Positions 17,222 to 26,308 are shown, numbered from the stretch's first letter. The stretch is 64,000 nt of DNA from Halomonas nitroreducens (GCF_003966155.1 NZ_RXNS01000019.1:1-64000); one strand, 5' to 3'. A program made the numbers and translations. The notes: generated from the sequence alone by a model not told the origin.

Positions 17222-17338
17222 GCACGCCTACAGGAGGTCATAGGAAAGTTCTTTTCAAAGCGTTTGAATCCCCTCAGGCTTTGTCAAAATCTTCAGTACT
17301 GATACTGAGAGCACCTTAGAGCTTCTATCAGAAAACGG

Positions 17339-17364
17339 AAATGCCCGCTATAGAGCGGGCATTT
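17339..17364. terminator. Bidirectional intrinsic terminator between kdgK and the VOC gene
   Basis: Perfect 11-bp arms (AAATGCCCGCT / AGCGGGCATTT) enclose a 4-nt loop, with T runs at both ends when read on either strand. It lies between convergent genes that end at 17,221 and 17,398. Confidence 0.88.
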
Positions 17365-17397
17365 TTACATGGTGAATGTCGTGTCGTTTCGGCAAGC

Positions 17398-17901
17398 CTA
17401 GGAGGCGTAGGCCCCAGCGGAATAGGTCAGCTCATAGCTGTGGCTGTAGATCTCGAGGATGTTGCCGAACGGGTCTTCCATGTAGATCATGCGGAACGGC
17501 TTCTCACCGGGGAAGTATTCACGCACCGGCATGCGCTGCTTGCCGCCGGAGGCGACGATGCGTTCGGCAAGGCCTTCCACGTCAGGGTCCTGGACGCAGA
17601 AGTGGAAGATGCCGGTCTTCCAGTACTCGAAGTTGTTCTCCGGTTTTTCCTGGTCCTTGAACTCGAAGAGCTCGACACCGACCCGGTCGCCGGTGGACAT
17701 GTGGGCGATGCGAAACGAGCCCCAGCCGGGGCCGAAGACGTCGGAGCACATTACACCGATCGCAGAGTCGTCTTCGACGATGGTGGTCGGTTCCATGATC
17801 ACGTACCAGCCGAGGACCTTAGTGTAGAAGGCGAGGGCGGCCTCGACGTCGGGAACCGAGATGCCGATGTGGGAGAAGGTGCGGGGATAGACCTGGCTCA
17901 T
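17398..17901 (-). CDS. VOC-superfamily protein (glyoxalase/extradiol dioxygenase-like)
   Basis: 167 residues with paired beta-alpha-beta modules. Metal-ligand positions are His in FSHIGISV, His in IFHFCVQD and Glu in GNILEIYSHS. MIYMEDPFGNILEI is the family C-terminal signature. The substrate is unknown. AGGAGTG lies before the ATG at 17,901, which is preferred to an upstream in-frame start at 17,946. A divergent LysR gene suggests local regulation. Confidence 0.85.
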   Translation of the reverse strand: MSQVYPRTFSHIGISVPDVEAALAFYTKVLGWYVIMEPTTIVEDDSAIGVMCSDVFGPGWGSFRIAHMSTGDRVGVELFEFKDQEKPENNFEYWKTGIFHFCVQDPDVEGLAERIVASGGKQRMPVREYFPGEKPFRMIYMEDPFGNILEIYSHSYELTYSAGAYAS

Positions 17902-18002
17902 GGCAAGCACTCCTGTTGGGTCGTGGGCGGTTGTCACGCTGGCCATGCTAGGCGTTGACGATCATAATCAGAACCATCCTGCCGTTATGATGACGACAAG
18001 AA

Positions 18003-18893
18003 ATGCTTATGCTACAGCCGCAGTGGCTGCGCACCTTCGAGGCCCTGGTGGAGATTGGCAACTTTACCCGAACCGCCGAGCGCCTGGACCTGACCCAGGC
18101 CGCAGTCAGCCAACATATCAAGCACTTGGAGGCGCGGCTCGGGCCTCTGATGCTGCGCCAGTCTCGCAGGCTGGAACTGACCCCAGCGGGCCATGCACTT
18201 CTCGGCTACGTGCACGAGATGCAGGCCGCCGACCAGCGCCTGCAGCAGCGGCTGACCGGCGATGACGCGACGCAGGGCGAACTCAGCCTCATTACTCCCG
18301 GCAGCATCGGGCTTGCCATCTACCCGCACCTGCTGGCGTTGCAGCACGAGGCCCCGGGGCTTTCTATACGTCATCGCTTTGCCCCGACCGCGGAGGTCAT
18401 CGATGCCGTGCTCGACAACCGCGCTGAGCTGGGGCTTGTCACTCAACGGCCGGAGGATCCGCGTCTAGCGGTGTCGCTGTTCGCACGAGAAGAGCTGGAG
18501 CTGGTGGTACCTGCCAGCGAAAGGGTGCAGGAATGGGATGACCTGGCGCGGCTAGGCTTCATCGATCACCCGGATGGGCACGATATGGCGACGCGGCTGC
18601 TGAGCCGCTGGTTCCCGGGGAATCCCGGTGTACGCCATCTGCCCTGTCGCGGCTTCACCAATCAGATCGGGCTGATCCTAGCACCGGTGGCTGAAGGGCT
18701 GGGGTTCAGCGTGCTGCCACGCTTCGCCCGAGAGGCGTTCGTGGCCTCCGAGGCGATTCGCGTCGTCGAGGGCTCACCGGAGGTGGTCGATAGCCTGTGG
18801 CTGCTGCATCGCGCCGAGTGGCCACTCTCGGCCCGTGCCAATCGAGCCCTCAAATGGCTCAATGCCCGTTTGGTAAGTCCCCAGTCAGGTTAG
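18003..18893 (+). CDS. LysR-family transcriptional regulator
   Basis: 296 residues. The winged helix (residues ~6-66) contains LVEIGNFTRTAERLDLTQAAVSQHIKHLEARLG. The rest is a periplasmic-binding-like effector domain. It is transcribed divergently from the VOC gene with about 100 bp between, so that gene is its probable target. ATG codons at 18,003 and 18,009 are both possible starts. Confidence 0.9.
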   Translation: MLMLQPQWLRTFEALVEIGNFTRTAERLDLTQAAVSQHIKHLEARLGPLMLRQSRRLELTPAGHALLGYVHEMQAADQRLQQRLTGDDATQGELSLITPGSIGLAIYPHLLALQHEAPGLSIRHRFAPTAEVIDAVLDNRAELGLVTQRPEDPRLAVSLFAREELELVVPASERVQEWDDLARLGFIDHPDGHDMATRLLSRWFPGNPGVRHLPCRGFTNQIGLILAPVAEGLGFSVLPRFAREAFVASEAIRVVEGSPEVVDSLWLLHRAEWPLSARANRALKWLNARLVSPQSG

Positions 18894-18999
18894 GGGCTTA
18901 TGGGCGGCCAGTTGCGGATACGGTGCAGGGTCTTGCCAGGCAAGTCAAAGAATTGGTTTAGGATATTGAGCATTAACTGTCGGGATACTGAATCATTAG

Positions 19000-20193
19000 T
19001 CACGGCTGAATGAAATTTCCCCAGTCCTGCATCATCGACCTCCGTTTCTCGAAGAGGTCGCCGCGGCGATAGGCCGCCTCCACCTTGTTCTCGATGGTGT
19101 GAGCCAGCGCCATCTCAGCGACATCACGGGGATAGCTGGTGACCTCGCCCGTCCAATCTCGAAAGCTCGAGCGGAAGCCGTGGGGTACGTAGTTGCCACG
19201 TTCGCCACCGACGCCATACCCCATTCCGCGCATCAGCTGCAGCATGGCCATGTTGGAGAGAGGGCGACCATAACGAGCGCCGGGGAATACGTGTGTATTG
19301 CCCTGTACCTTCGGCAGCTGGGCCAACAGCTCCACCGCTTGCCGTGACAGCGGCACACGGTGTTCGCGGCGTGCCTTCATCCGGTCAGCTGGGATCGTCC
19401 AGGTTTCATTGTCGAGGTCGATCTCCATCCAATCAGCGCGCAGGACCTCTGAAGTGCGCGTAGCTGTGAAGATCAGGAATTGCAGTGCCTTGGAGGAGAT
19501 GCTGGCATAGCCTTGAAGCTCGGCCATGAAGCTAGCGACATCCTCGTAGGGCATGGCGGGGTGGTGTGTCACCTTCTTGACCCTTGCCGGCTTGGCCAGC
19601 AGCTTGTCGAGGTGACCACGCCAGCGGGCAGGATTTACAGGGTCCCGGTAGCTGTGCGCTGCGGCGTAGTCGAGAACGTTCTCAATACGTCCTTGCACAC
19701 GCTTCGCCGTCTCGGTTTTGCTGGTCCAGATCGGCGACAGGATCCTCAGGACGTCCTGGGTGGTGACCTCATCGACCGGCATGGAACCGATTACCGGTCT
19801 GGCATACGCCTTGAGCGTGCTGACCCACTGCCGCGCGTGCTTGGCGTTCCGCCAGCTACGGCGGTGAGATTTGATGTGGCGAGCAGCACAGCTGGTGAAA
19901 GAGGGCGTCGCCTCGCCAGCTTGTTCCTGCTCGACGTTGACTTCCATGGGGTCTTGACCGTTCTTGACCAGTTTACGGTGATCCCCAGCACGCTCACGTG
20001 CCAAAGCAAGGCTGACGTACGGATAGCTGCCGAGCCCCATGTAGCGCTGCTTGCCCTGTAGCTTGAAGCGATAGATCCAGCTTACAGACCCTCCGGCGGT
20101 GATCTGCAGGTATAGCCCCTGGCCATCGCCAGTCATGCCTTTCTTGCCTTCCTTTGCGAGCTTCTGTACCGCCTTGCTGGTGAGCTTGCCCAT
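19000..20193 (-). CDS. Tyrosine-type site-specific integrase (P4-like, DUF4102 N-terminus)
   Basis: 397 residues from the ATG at 20,193 (MGKLTSKAVQKLAKEGKKG). The N-terminus carries the integrase DNA-binding DUF4102 domain (DGQGLYLQITAGGSVSWIYRF). The catalytic residues are Arg in TATRTSEVLRADW, His-x-x-Arg in PHGFRSSFRDW, His in LAHTIENKVEAAY and the Tyr nucleophile in AAYRRGD. Such integrases insert islands at tRNA 3' ends. It lies at the right edge of the sugar-acid cluster and faces into it. Confidence 0.93.
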   Translation of the reverse strand: MGKLTSKAVQKLAKEGKKGMTGDGQGLYLQITAGGSVSWIYRFKLQGKQRYMGLGSYPYVSLALARERAGDHRKLVKNGQDPMEVNVEQEQAGEATPSFTSCAARHIKSHRRSWRNAKHARQWVSTLKAYARPVIGSMPVDEVTTQDVLRILSPIWTSKTETAKRVQGRIENVLDYAAAHSYRDPVNPARWRGHLDKLLAKPARVKKVTHHPAMPYEDVASFMAELQGYASISSKALQFLIFTATRTSEVLRADWMEIDLDNETWTIPADRMKARREHRVPLSRQAVELLAQLPKVQGNTHVFPGARYGRPLSNMAMLQLMRGMGYGVGGERGNYVPHGFRSSFRDWTGEVTSYPRDVAEMALAHTIENKVEAAYRRGDLFEKRRSMMQDWGNFIQP

Positions 20194-20382
20194 GAGCTGC
20201 CTCCTTGCACCGCTGCGTGATGCCGAGCAGATTAGCACACCCAGACCCACACTTTGACCCACACTCCTGGGCTGGTTTCAGCTTGACTGGATTGGACGTG
20301 TTTGGACAAAAAAGAAGGTTAATGCTGAATAATCAGTAGGTTGTAGGTTTGTATTGGAAGTGGTTGGAAGCAATGTATGCGG

Positions 20383-20397
20383 ACTTCCACTCCGCCA
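20383..20397 (+). other. Possible attachment-site remnant resembling a tRNA-Ser 3' end
   Basis: ACTTCCACTCCGCCA resembles the end of bacterial tRNA-Ser genes (…CTCCGCCA) and is followed ten bases later by an intrinsic terminator, as after a tRNA gene. No complete tRNA cloverleaf is present here. This is what the distal junction of an island integrated into a tRNA gene should look like. The matching copy would lie outside the window. Confidence 0.35.
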
Positions 20398-20406
20398 AGA
20401 AGTTCG

Positions 20407-20434
20407 AAAAAGCCGCTGAGATCAGCGGCTTTTT
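20407..20434. terminator. Intrinsic terminator at the island edge
   Basis: 13-bp arms (AAAAAGCCGCTGA / TCAGCGGCTTTTT) with a two-base tip are followed by further T residues on the plus strand. It probably ended the transcript of the tRNA-type target gene. Confidence 0.8.
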
Positions 20435-20571
20435 CTTTTTCTATACTCCCATAACCCAAACGCAGTGAGTGGCTTTCACTGGCATACACCGGTCCTTTGG
20501 CTTGCTGTCTCTCTACTCGGCGGCTTCGATCCTGTAACCGCGTGGCCCCGTTGGCATCGCATCGATGAGTC

Positions 20572-21867
20572 TCAGGTCGGAAGGTGCCAACTCTCCGGGC
20601 ACTGGTCGCCGGGGAAGAGTCGCTGGGCGGTATCCGCGTTGCGGCGCTCGGCCAGGCAGTCGCGCCCGGCGCTTAGGCCCTCGAGCAGGCCGTCATCAGG
20701 GTGGCGAACGGTGAGCAGGGTGAGGTTGTTCCGGCGCACCACCCGGTAGTCGGCGGAGAGTGCCTCGACCAGCGCCTCGAGCCGACCGGTAGGGCGGTCC
20801 AGGCAGAGCGAGACGCGCATGGCGGCGGAGTCGATCATGCTGGCATGCACACCGACCCTTACCAGGTGGCCGAGGATGTCGTGCTGGTGGGCTTCATCCA
20901 TCAAGGCGAAGTCCCGAGGGTAGAGCGTCAGCAGAATTTGCGCCTCTCGCAGGATAACAATCGGGACGTCGCCGTCATGACGGGGATCGGCGTCGATGGT
21001 GCTGCCCGGTGTCCGGGGCGCTTTGAAGGAGCGCACCGTCAGCGGAATCCTCTTGCGCTGCAGGGGAGCCAGGCTCTTGGGATGAATCACCTTGGCCCCA
21101 TGCCAGGCCAGCTCGATGGTTTCGGCGTAGGAAATGTGCTCCAGCTGAGTTGCATTGTCGAAACGTCGAGGGTCGGCATTGAAGAGCCCCGGCACGTCCT
21201 TCCACATCGTGACCCGCTCGGCCTCCAGACAGTGAGCGAGAATCGCCGCGCTGTAATCGGAGCCCCCGCGGCCCAGGGTGGTCGTCTGCCCGTCTTGAGT
21301 CCCGCCGAGAAAGCCCTGGGTGACCAGTAGCCGGCAATCGTCCCACGCCAGCTCTCGCAACCGTTCGGTGGTGGCGGCCCAGTCGACGTTGGCCGCCTGG
21401 TAACAGTCATCGGTGACAATCAGCCTTCGGGCGTCCTGCCACCGGGTGGCGATGCCGCTCGCCTCGAGCCAGGCGCTCACGATGGTCGTGGACATGAGCT
21501 CGCCGAAGCCGATGGTCTGGTCGTAATGGAAGGGACGAGCGTGCTTGGCAAGCGTCCGGTGGTGCTGATCCAGCTCGGCGATCAGCGCTTCCACTCGTTG
21601 TGCCACGGGGCTTGCCTTCGAGCCGAACAGCGCGCCGACGATCGCGAGATGGTCGCGCCGCAGGTTCTCGAGTCGTTCGCGGTAGTTGGCCTCATCGTTC
21701 CCTCGGGCCGCGTCGAGAAGCGCTTCCAGGGCATTGGTGGTCTTGCCCATGGCGGACAGGACCACGACCAGCGGGCGCCCGGGGAAATCGGCCATCAGGT
21801 GGCCAAGGTGGCGGATGTCGTCGGCATCCCGGAGCGAGGCCCCGCCGAATTTGAAGATCTGGGTCAT
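20572..21867 (-). CDS. Aspartate kinase (monofunctional, ACT-domain)
   Basis: 431 residues. It catalyses ATP-dependent phosphorylation of aspartate, the first step to lysine, threonine, methionine and ectoine. The kinase domain has KFGGASL at the N-terminus (usually KFGGTS), QTIGFGELMSTTIVSAWL, the LGRGGSDYSAA loop and ADPRRFDNATQLEHISYAE. An ACT-type regulatory region follows residue ~300. The ATG at 21,867 is chosen because the family begins directly with the kinase strand. It follows an ATP-grasp gene by about 70 bp, an unusual pairing. A role as the ectoine-linked Ask is possible but no ect genes are present. Confidence 0.88.
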   Translation of the reverse strand: MTQIFKFGGASLRDADDIRHLGHLMADFPGRPLVVVLSAMGKTTNALEALLDAARGNDEANYRERLENLRRDHLAIVGALFGSKASPVAQRVEALIAELDQHHRTLAKHARPFHYDQTIGFGELMSTTIVSAWLEASGIATRWQDARRLIVTDDCYQAANVDWAATTERLRELAWDDCRLLVTQGFLGGTQDGQTTTLGRGGSDYSAAILAHCLEAERVTMWKDVPGLFNADPRRFDNATQLEHISYAETIELAWHGAKVIHPKSLAPLQRKRIPLTVRSFKAPRTPGSTIDADPRHDGDVPIVILREAQILLTLYPRDFALMDEAHQHDILGHLVRVGVHASMIDSAAMRVSLCLDRPTGRLEALVEALSADYRVVRRNNLTLLTVRHPDDGLLEGLSAGRDCLAERRNADTAQRLFPGDQCPESWHLPT

Positions 21868-21936
21868 GTCGCACCTGTGCATACTGGTCGAGTCGGGGCG
21901 GATGCGACGTTCGAGCCGCAGCCGTCACAGAGACGT

Positions 21937-23253
21937 TCAGGCCAGCGCCGGGCCCGTCGTCGAACACTCGAGGGGTACCATTTCGAGTGGCATCAGCTGT
22001 AGCAGACGCGCGTACTTCTGCAACAGCGCCTTCTGACTGTCGGCGCCGAGAAAGATAACCGCGATCTCGTAGCTGTAACTGTCCTGATCCTTCAGTTCCG
22101 AGAGTCTCATCCCCTCCTGGACATGCAATTGTAGCTGGGCACTGGGGAAGTGCTCTTGCAGGCGGCGCCATTCCGCGTGGTCAGGCACCCTCGTCACCCT
22201 GGCATTCCCGTACCGTCGCCACATGAACTTCGCGGCCAATCGCCAGGGACCCTGGCGGTGAGGGAAGTCGGGGTGCCGGCCGAGCCCCAGGTCCAGCATC
22301 ACCTGATGATGGGAGAGGCCGTCGACATGGCGGAACAGCGGGCAATGGGACTTGGAGATCCGGTTGTTGATCTCCAGGAGCTGGATCCGATCCTGGTGGC
22401 GGTCCCAGTAGAACTCGATATTGAAGGGCCCGTGATCGAAGCCGATCTCACGGAGAAAGCGGCCGGTGACATCGCACATGCGCTGCTGGACGCGGGCCGG
22501 AATGGAAGAGGGGTACTGGTAACGGGAAAAGCACGAGCGGTGCTGGCCCTCGCGAATCGAGTCGACGGCGCCGTAGACCTGCACCTCGCCCCGGTAGGCG
22601 TAGCCCTCCAGCGTGCACTGCCTGCCTCGGGAGATGATGCCCTCGGCGATGCAGTGGGCTCCGTCGATCGCGGCGATCTCGGGTGGCAGGTCGGCGAATT
22701 CCAATAGGTAGTCGAAGGGCCGGGAAAAGCGAAACACCTTCGCTCTGATCGCCTCGATGGCCCCCTCCAGCTCCCGATCATTGCGCACCATGAAGCCTAG
22801 GATGGAGCTGGCGGCCCGTACCGGCTTGATCCAGAAAGGATAATCGAGGTCGATCTGATCCCGATAACGGTCCGAGAAGGGGTTCACCACACAGAAGGGG
22901 GGGATGCAGTCCGCAACGACACGCTGTTGCACGAGACGGCTCCAGTACTTGTGCTCGCACTTGAGCACGGCCTCGAACGAAGGCGTTGGCAGGTCGAAGT
23001 GGCGACACAGCAGCGGCAGCAGGGTGCTGACGGGGAAATCCCAGTAGCCGACGATGGCATCGATCGGGCCCGGGAAGTGTTCGAGTCGCTCGATCGATTC
23101 CTCGTAGAGTCGCCTGACCGGGAATTCGGGTCTGGCCTTGACCTCGTGGTGGCCGAACAGCGAGTGAAAGCGGTAGTCGGCGGCGGCTGGCAGCGCCCGC
23201 ATCTCCGCCAGGTTGAAGTCATCAAGGCCCAGGACAAAGATGTTCTTCGTCAT
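21937..23253 (-). CDS. ATP-grasp domain protein (putative carboxylate-amine ligase)
   Basis: 438 residues. The pre-ATP-grasp region opens with a Rossmann-like strand (NIFVLGLDDFNLAEM). The ATP-grasp core has YPFWIKPVRAASSILG with the nucleotide-binding Lys (~residue 150) and the metal motif LLEINNRISKSHCPLF, with Glu and Asn. Such enzymes join a carboxylate to an amine through an acyl phosphate. It lies upstream of aspartate kinase in the same direction. It may act on an aspartate-derived or other amino-acid substrate. No specific family could be assigned. Confidence 0.75.
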   Translation of the reverse strand: MTKNIFVLGLDDFNLAEMRALPAAADYRFHSLFGHHEVKARPEFPVRRLYEESIERLEHFPGPIDAIVGYWDFPVSTLLPLLCRHFDLPTPSFEAVLKCEHKYWSRLVQQRVVADCIPPFCVVNPFSDRYRDQIDLDYPFWIKPVRAASSILGFMVRNDRELEGAIEAIRAKVFRFSRPFDYLLEFADLPPEIAAIDGAHCIAEGIISRGRQCTLEGYAYRGEVQVYGAVDSIREGQHRSCFSRYQYPSSIPARVQQRMCDVTGRFLREIGFDHGPFNIEFYWDRHQDRIQLLEINNRISKSHCPLFRHVDGLSHHQVMLDLGLGRHPDFPHRQGPWRLAAKFMWRRYGNARVTRVPDHAEWRRLQEHFPSAQLQLHVQEGMRLSELKDQDSYSYEIAVIFLGADSQKALLQKYARLLQLMPLEMVPLECSTTGPALA

Positions 23254-23364
23254 CGCAGTTCCCAGCCGGTGGCCCTTAGCACGGTCATCGCGGGAGGCGG
23301 CGGTTGCCCGGGGCGTCTCGGGGAAGTCATAAGCATCGCGCCATGGCGATCACGCCCTGGCTCA

Positions 23365-23640
23365 TCAATCTAGGTAAGGGCTCATTGTCAGTATCAGGGT
23401 CGGGAGCGTGAGCACGGCCGCGACCCAGAAACGTCGGGAAATATCGACCAGCTCGGGATTCGGCCCTTCATCGCCGACTGCCTCCGATTCCAGCTCCAGC
23501 CCCATACCGCACAGTGGGCAGGCACCGGGAGTGGTCTGTCGCACCTCGGGGTGCATGGGGCAGGTGTAGACGCGCCGGTATGCCCGGCGGGCACCTTGTC
23601 GTACTTGCTGCCGCCGCGAAGCGGTTCGCTTCCCGCATGG
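23365..23640 (-). pseudogene. Truncated, frameshifted N-terminus of a copper P1B-type ATPase
   Basis: The frame ending at 23,365 reads [21 protein letters not shown] and NPELVDISRRFW, then stops inside the first membrane helix. These match the heavy-metal-binding domain and TM1 of the intact ATPase at 40,743-43,073. The upstream part (SKYDKVPAG) lies in a different frame, with the shift near 23,575-23,590. The remaining ~600 residues are missing. It lies next to a SHOCT gene and other copper-gene fragments. Confidence 0.82.
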
Positions 23641-23668
23641 GCGGTGCCATGACGTCTATGCAGCGTCG

Positions 23669-23923
23669 TCAACTCCGCAGATCGTGCCTGCGTTGCTCGT
23701 ATTCCTCGCGGTCGATCTCGCCGCGGGCGTAGCGTTCTTGCAGAAGGTCCAGTGCCGTTGGCCGCTGTTGAGAAATGGCCTCCCCCCTGCCTCGGCTCAG
23801 GCCACGCACCAGCAAAACGGCCAAGGCAATGACGGCGCCCCAGAACACCACCATCATGAGCCCGCCGAAGAGCATATGCCCCCAGCCGTAACTCCCCATA
23901 TACGCCATCATGTCGCCCCACAT
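23669..23923 (-). CDS. SHOCT domain-containing small membrane protein
   Basis: 84 residues. A Met/Gly-rich N-terminus (MWGDMMAYMGSYGWGHMLFGG) leads into one membrane helix (~20-42). The C-terminal SHOCT motif (ALDLLQERYARGEIDREEYEQRRHDL) follows. Short proteins of this kind are common in copper and silver resistance loci, though their function is unclear. A MerR-type promoter lies just upstream (23,962-23,992), suggesting metal induction. It looks intact although its neighbours are decayed. Confidence 0.85.
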   Translation of the reverse strand: MWGDMMAYMGSYGWGHMLFGGLMMVVFWGAVIALAVLLVRGLSRGRGEAISQQRPTALDLLQERYARGEIDREEYEQRRHDLRS

Positions 23924-23961
23924 GGTCGGATCTCCTTTTGTGTTGAGTCACCCTGATGTCA

Positions 23962-23992
23962 GGATAAAACCTGTGGGTAGCACAAGGGTAAA
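23962..23992 (-). promoter_or_regulatory. MerR/CueR-type promoter upstream of the SHOCT gene
   Basis: On the minus strand -35 TTTACC (23,992-23,987) and -10 TTATCC (23,967-23,962) are separated by 19 bp, the overlong spacer typical of MerR-family targets. An ACC…GGT dyad occupies the spacer. The same layout occurs at 43,193-43,223. The ATG of the SHOCT gene is 39 bp further on. Confidence 0.55.
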
Positions 23993-24101
23993 GATAAGAT
24001 AGAGATGAAAGCATGCGGTTCTTGATCCCGGTCAGCTTTCGGCCTCTTTGGTGGAATGGAATCAACGCCCCAGGCGTGGGTTGATATGTGAATACAGTAG
24101 G

Positions 24102-24521
24102 TTAGTGAACCCCCGGCTCATCGTGGGGGTTGCGAGAGGTATCCGCTAGCTTCCGCCACTGCCCCCAGCGAGGAATGAACATCGGTACTCGACGCTGATA
24201 GGTGCGATAGGCGTCACGAACCGGGCCAGCATCTGCCGTTTCTCGCGATGGGCCAGCCAGGTACAGGCAAGCACGATCACCGGAAACAGGCCAACCGAGA
24301 ATAGCGTCGGCCAATGCACCACGCCTTCGCCGAACAAGGCGATGAACAACCCCCTGTATTGGGGATGCCGTACCAGGGCATAGAGTCCACTGGTCACCAG
24401 GGCTATCGTCGCCATGCTTGCTCCTGCCATGGCGATGCCCCATGCCGTGGGCACCACAGCCAAAGCGCATCATCAAGAAGAGGATCGCTGCCCAAAGCAG
24501 GAAGTCAAACAGTGCATTCAT
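24102..24521 (-). pseudogene. DUF2933-like / isoprenylcysteine-type methyltransferase fusion relic, frameshifted
   Basis: From the ATG at 24,521 the frame starts MNALFDFLLWAAILFLMMRFG, followed by CGAHGMGH, a start typical of small copper-locus membrane proteins. It then loses frame to a methyltransferase C-terminal half (SGLYALVRHPQYRGLF … THREK-like LAHREKRQM). A further shift near 24,216-24,220 gives DAYRTYQRRVPMFIPRWG. The intact homologue of this half is the gene at 39,391-40,050 (YAYVRHPQYASF). The membrane helices that should precede the motif are missing, so a deletion fused two genes before frameshifts accumulated. Confidence 0.72.
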
Positions 24522-24850
24522 AAGTGCCTCATCGTGACATCCGCTAAGCCATAACCGGCACGAGGGGCGCGGTCGTGCCTGCGAATATGCATGCTCTTCT
24601 CTTGGCGGGAATCGCTTCACAGGCACAGGTGCCCCCCATGTCGGCGCCTGAGACGATGTGGGGCGGGGCATGAATGCCTATAGCGCGTCTATGTCTGGAA
24701 TCGCAGGGCTAGGGAAACGGGGTTGACTTAGACCCTGAAGCGTTGAGTCAAAAGGTAGACTGCAACCGGCGATGGGGCGGGAAGGGCACTTGGCGTGCCG
24801 CAGGCAGTGATAAACCGAGGTGCCATGACGGGAAGCGCCATGGCTAATTC

Positions 24851-25350
24851 GTGGCGACATGGCTGCTGGGCCGCCATCGCGCCCACCACCTGGGCCTGAG
24901 CCAGGACGACATCGGTGACTTGATCTTCTACGGGGCATTGGGCGTGGTACTTGGCGGAGGCCTGGGCTATGTCCTCTTCTATGGCATGGAACAGTTCCTG
25001 GCCAACCCGCTCTGGCTGTTCAGGCTCTGGGAGGGAGGCATGAGTTTCCATGGCGGCCTGACCGGTGTCCTGGTCGCTGCCCTGCTGTTTGCCCGCAGGC
25101 ACCGTCTCGGTTTTTTCCAGCTCACCGACTTCATCGCGCCGATGGTGCCGATCGGTCTGGGGGCCGGGCGTCTCGGTAACTTCATCAACCATGAACTGCC
25201 GGGGCGGATCAGCGACCTCCCCTGGGCCATGGCGTTCCCCCACATGGGATCGGCGCCACGCAACCCCTCGGCGCTCTACGAATTTGCCCTGGAAGGCGTG
25301 GTGCTGTTTGCGGTGCTCTGGTGGCTGTCGCGGCGGCTGGGGCGCCAGAC
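24851..25350 (+). pseudogene. Prolipoprotein diacylglyceryl transferase (lgt) fragment, truncated at both ends
   Basis: The frame reads LGLS…, [23 protein letters not shown] and the signature [23 protein letters not shown], all diagnostic of Lgt. A TAA stop at 24,845-24,847 lies directly before it, so the first membrane helix is gone. After [15 protein letters not shown] the similarity ends and the DNA runs into an L,D-transpeptidase lacking its signal peptide. It cannot encode the essential enzyme, so a functional lgt must be elsewhere. Confidence 0.85.
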
Positions 25351-26308
25351 GACTGGCCCAAGGGCCACTACCCGCTGCCCGAGCGGGGCGACCTCATCGG
25401 GCAGGACGATACCGTCGAAGCGGGTGCCGAGGAGACGCTGCTCGACCTCGCCCGCGAGCATAATCTGGGGTACGAGGAGATTCGTCGCGCCAATCCCGAT
25501 GTCAGCGTCTGGATGCCCGGGGAGGGCACCGAGGTGGTGATCCCGGCGCAGCGCCTGCCGCCGCCGGTGCCCCGCGAGGGCATCGTGATCAACCTCGCCG
25601 AACTCCGCCGCTACTACTACCCGGAGGTGGAGGAGGGGGGCACCGCGTGTCGAGACCTATCCCATCGGCATCGGTCGTGATGGCTTCGACACTCCGCTCG
25701 GCAATACCGAGACCACCATGCGCATCGAGAACCCTGCCTGGTACCCGCCCGAGTCGGTGCGTCAGGAAGCGGTGGCGCGCGGTGAGGAGGCCCCCGCGGT
25801 GGTCCCCCCGGTGCCGGACAACCCCCTCGGCGACGACGCGATCCTGCTCGGCTTCGATGGCTATCTGATCCACGGCACCAACCGGCCGGACGGCATCGGC
25901 ATGCGTGCCAGCCGAGGCTGCATCCGCATGTTCCCCGAGGACATCGAATCACTCTTCGCACGGGTCCCCGGCGGCACCCAGGTCAACATCATCGATCAAC
26001 CGATCAAGACCGGCTGGCACGCGGGCATGCCCTATGTGCAGGCCTACCAGCCGCTGGAAGTACAGGAGAACGGCATGGCGCAACTGCTGGAGGCATTGAT
26101 GTTGCTGGGTCAGTCTGCCGATGGAGAATCCATGGCCCTCGACTATCAACAGCTGCGCGGCGTGCTGGATGTGCCCGATGGCCAGGTCATCGCCATCCGA
26201 CCGGTGCCGGAACCCGAACCCGTGGTGGCCGATACGGAGAGCGAGACCGGCAGCATCAACGAACACCTGGGGGGCCAGCAGGGCTTTCTCGAAGCCCCTG
26301 AAGTGTGA
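25351..26308 (+). pseudogene. L,D-transpeptidase (YkuD) gene lacking its 5' end and frameshifted
   Basis: The first frame reads [13 protein letters not shown] and a LysM-like segment ([20 protein letters not shown]), then [12 protein letters not shown] up to about 25,637. The rest continues in another frame: VETYPIGIGRDGF, then the catalytic IHGTNRP…SRGCIRM with the Cys nucleophile. The shift coincides with a GGGGGG run (25,635-25,640), so a sequencing slip is possible. The signal peptide is absent because the 5' end is joined to the lgt fragment, which independently argues for inactivation. The protein would have crosslinked peptidoglycan or attached lipoprotein. Confidence 0.78.

Larger units (their letters stand above)
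20194..20571. other. Integrase upstream region and probable island edge
   Basis: This gene-free stretch separates the integrase from the aspartokinase. It contains a tRNA-3'-end-like string (20,383-20,397) and a strong terminator (20,407-20,434). From 20,435 on I see no gene. Confidence 0.5.

Noticed and set aside
24723..24751. TTGACT…AGTCAA inverted repeat before the lgt fragment, considered as a MerR-type promoter
   Set aside because: The spacing gives no plausible -10 at 19-20 bp on either strand, and the arms do not match known CueR, ZntR or PbrR dyads.
25318..25680. The L,D-transpeptidase N-terminal frame considered as an intact short gene
   Set aside because: It has no signal peptide or catalytic domain, and its protein continues in another frame after 25,640.
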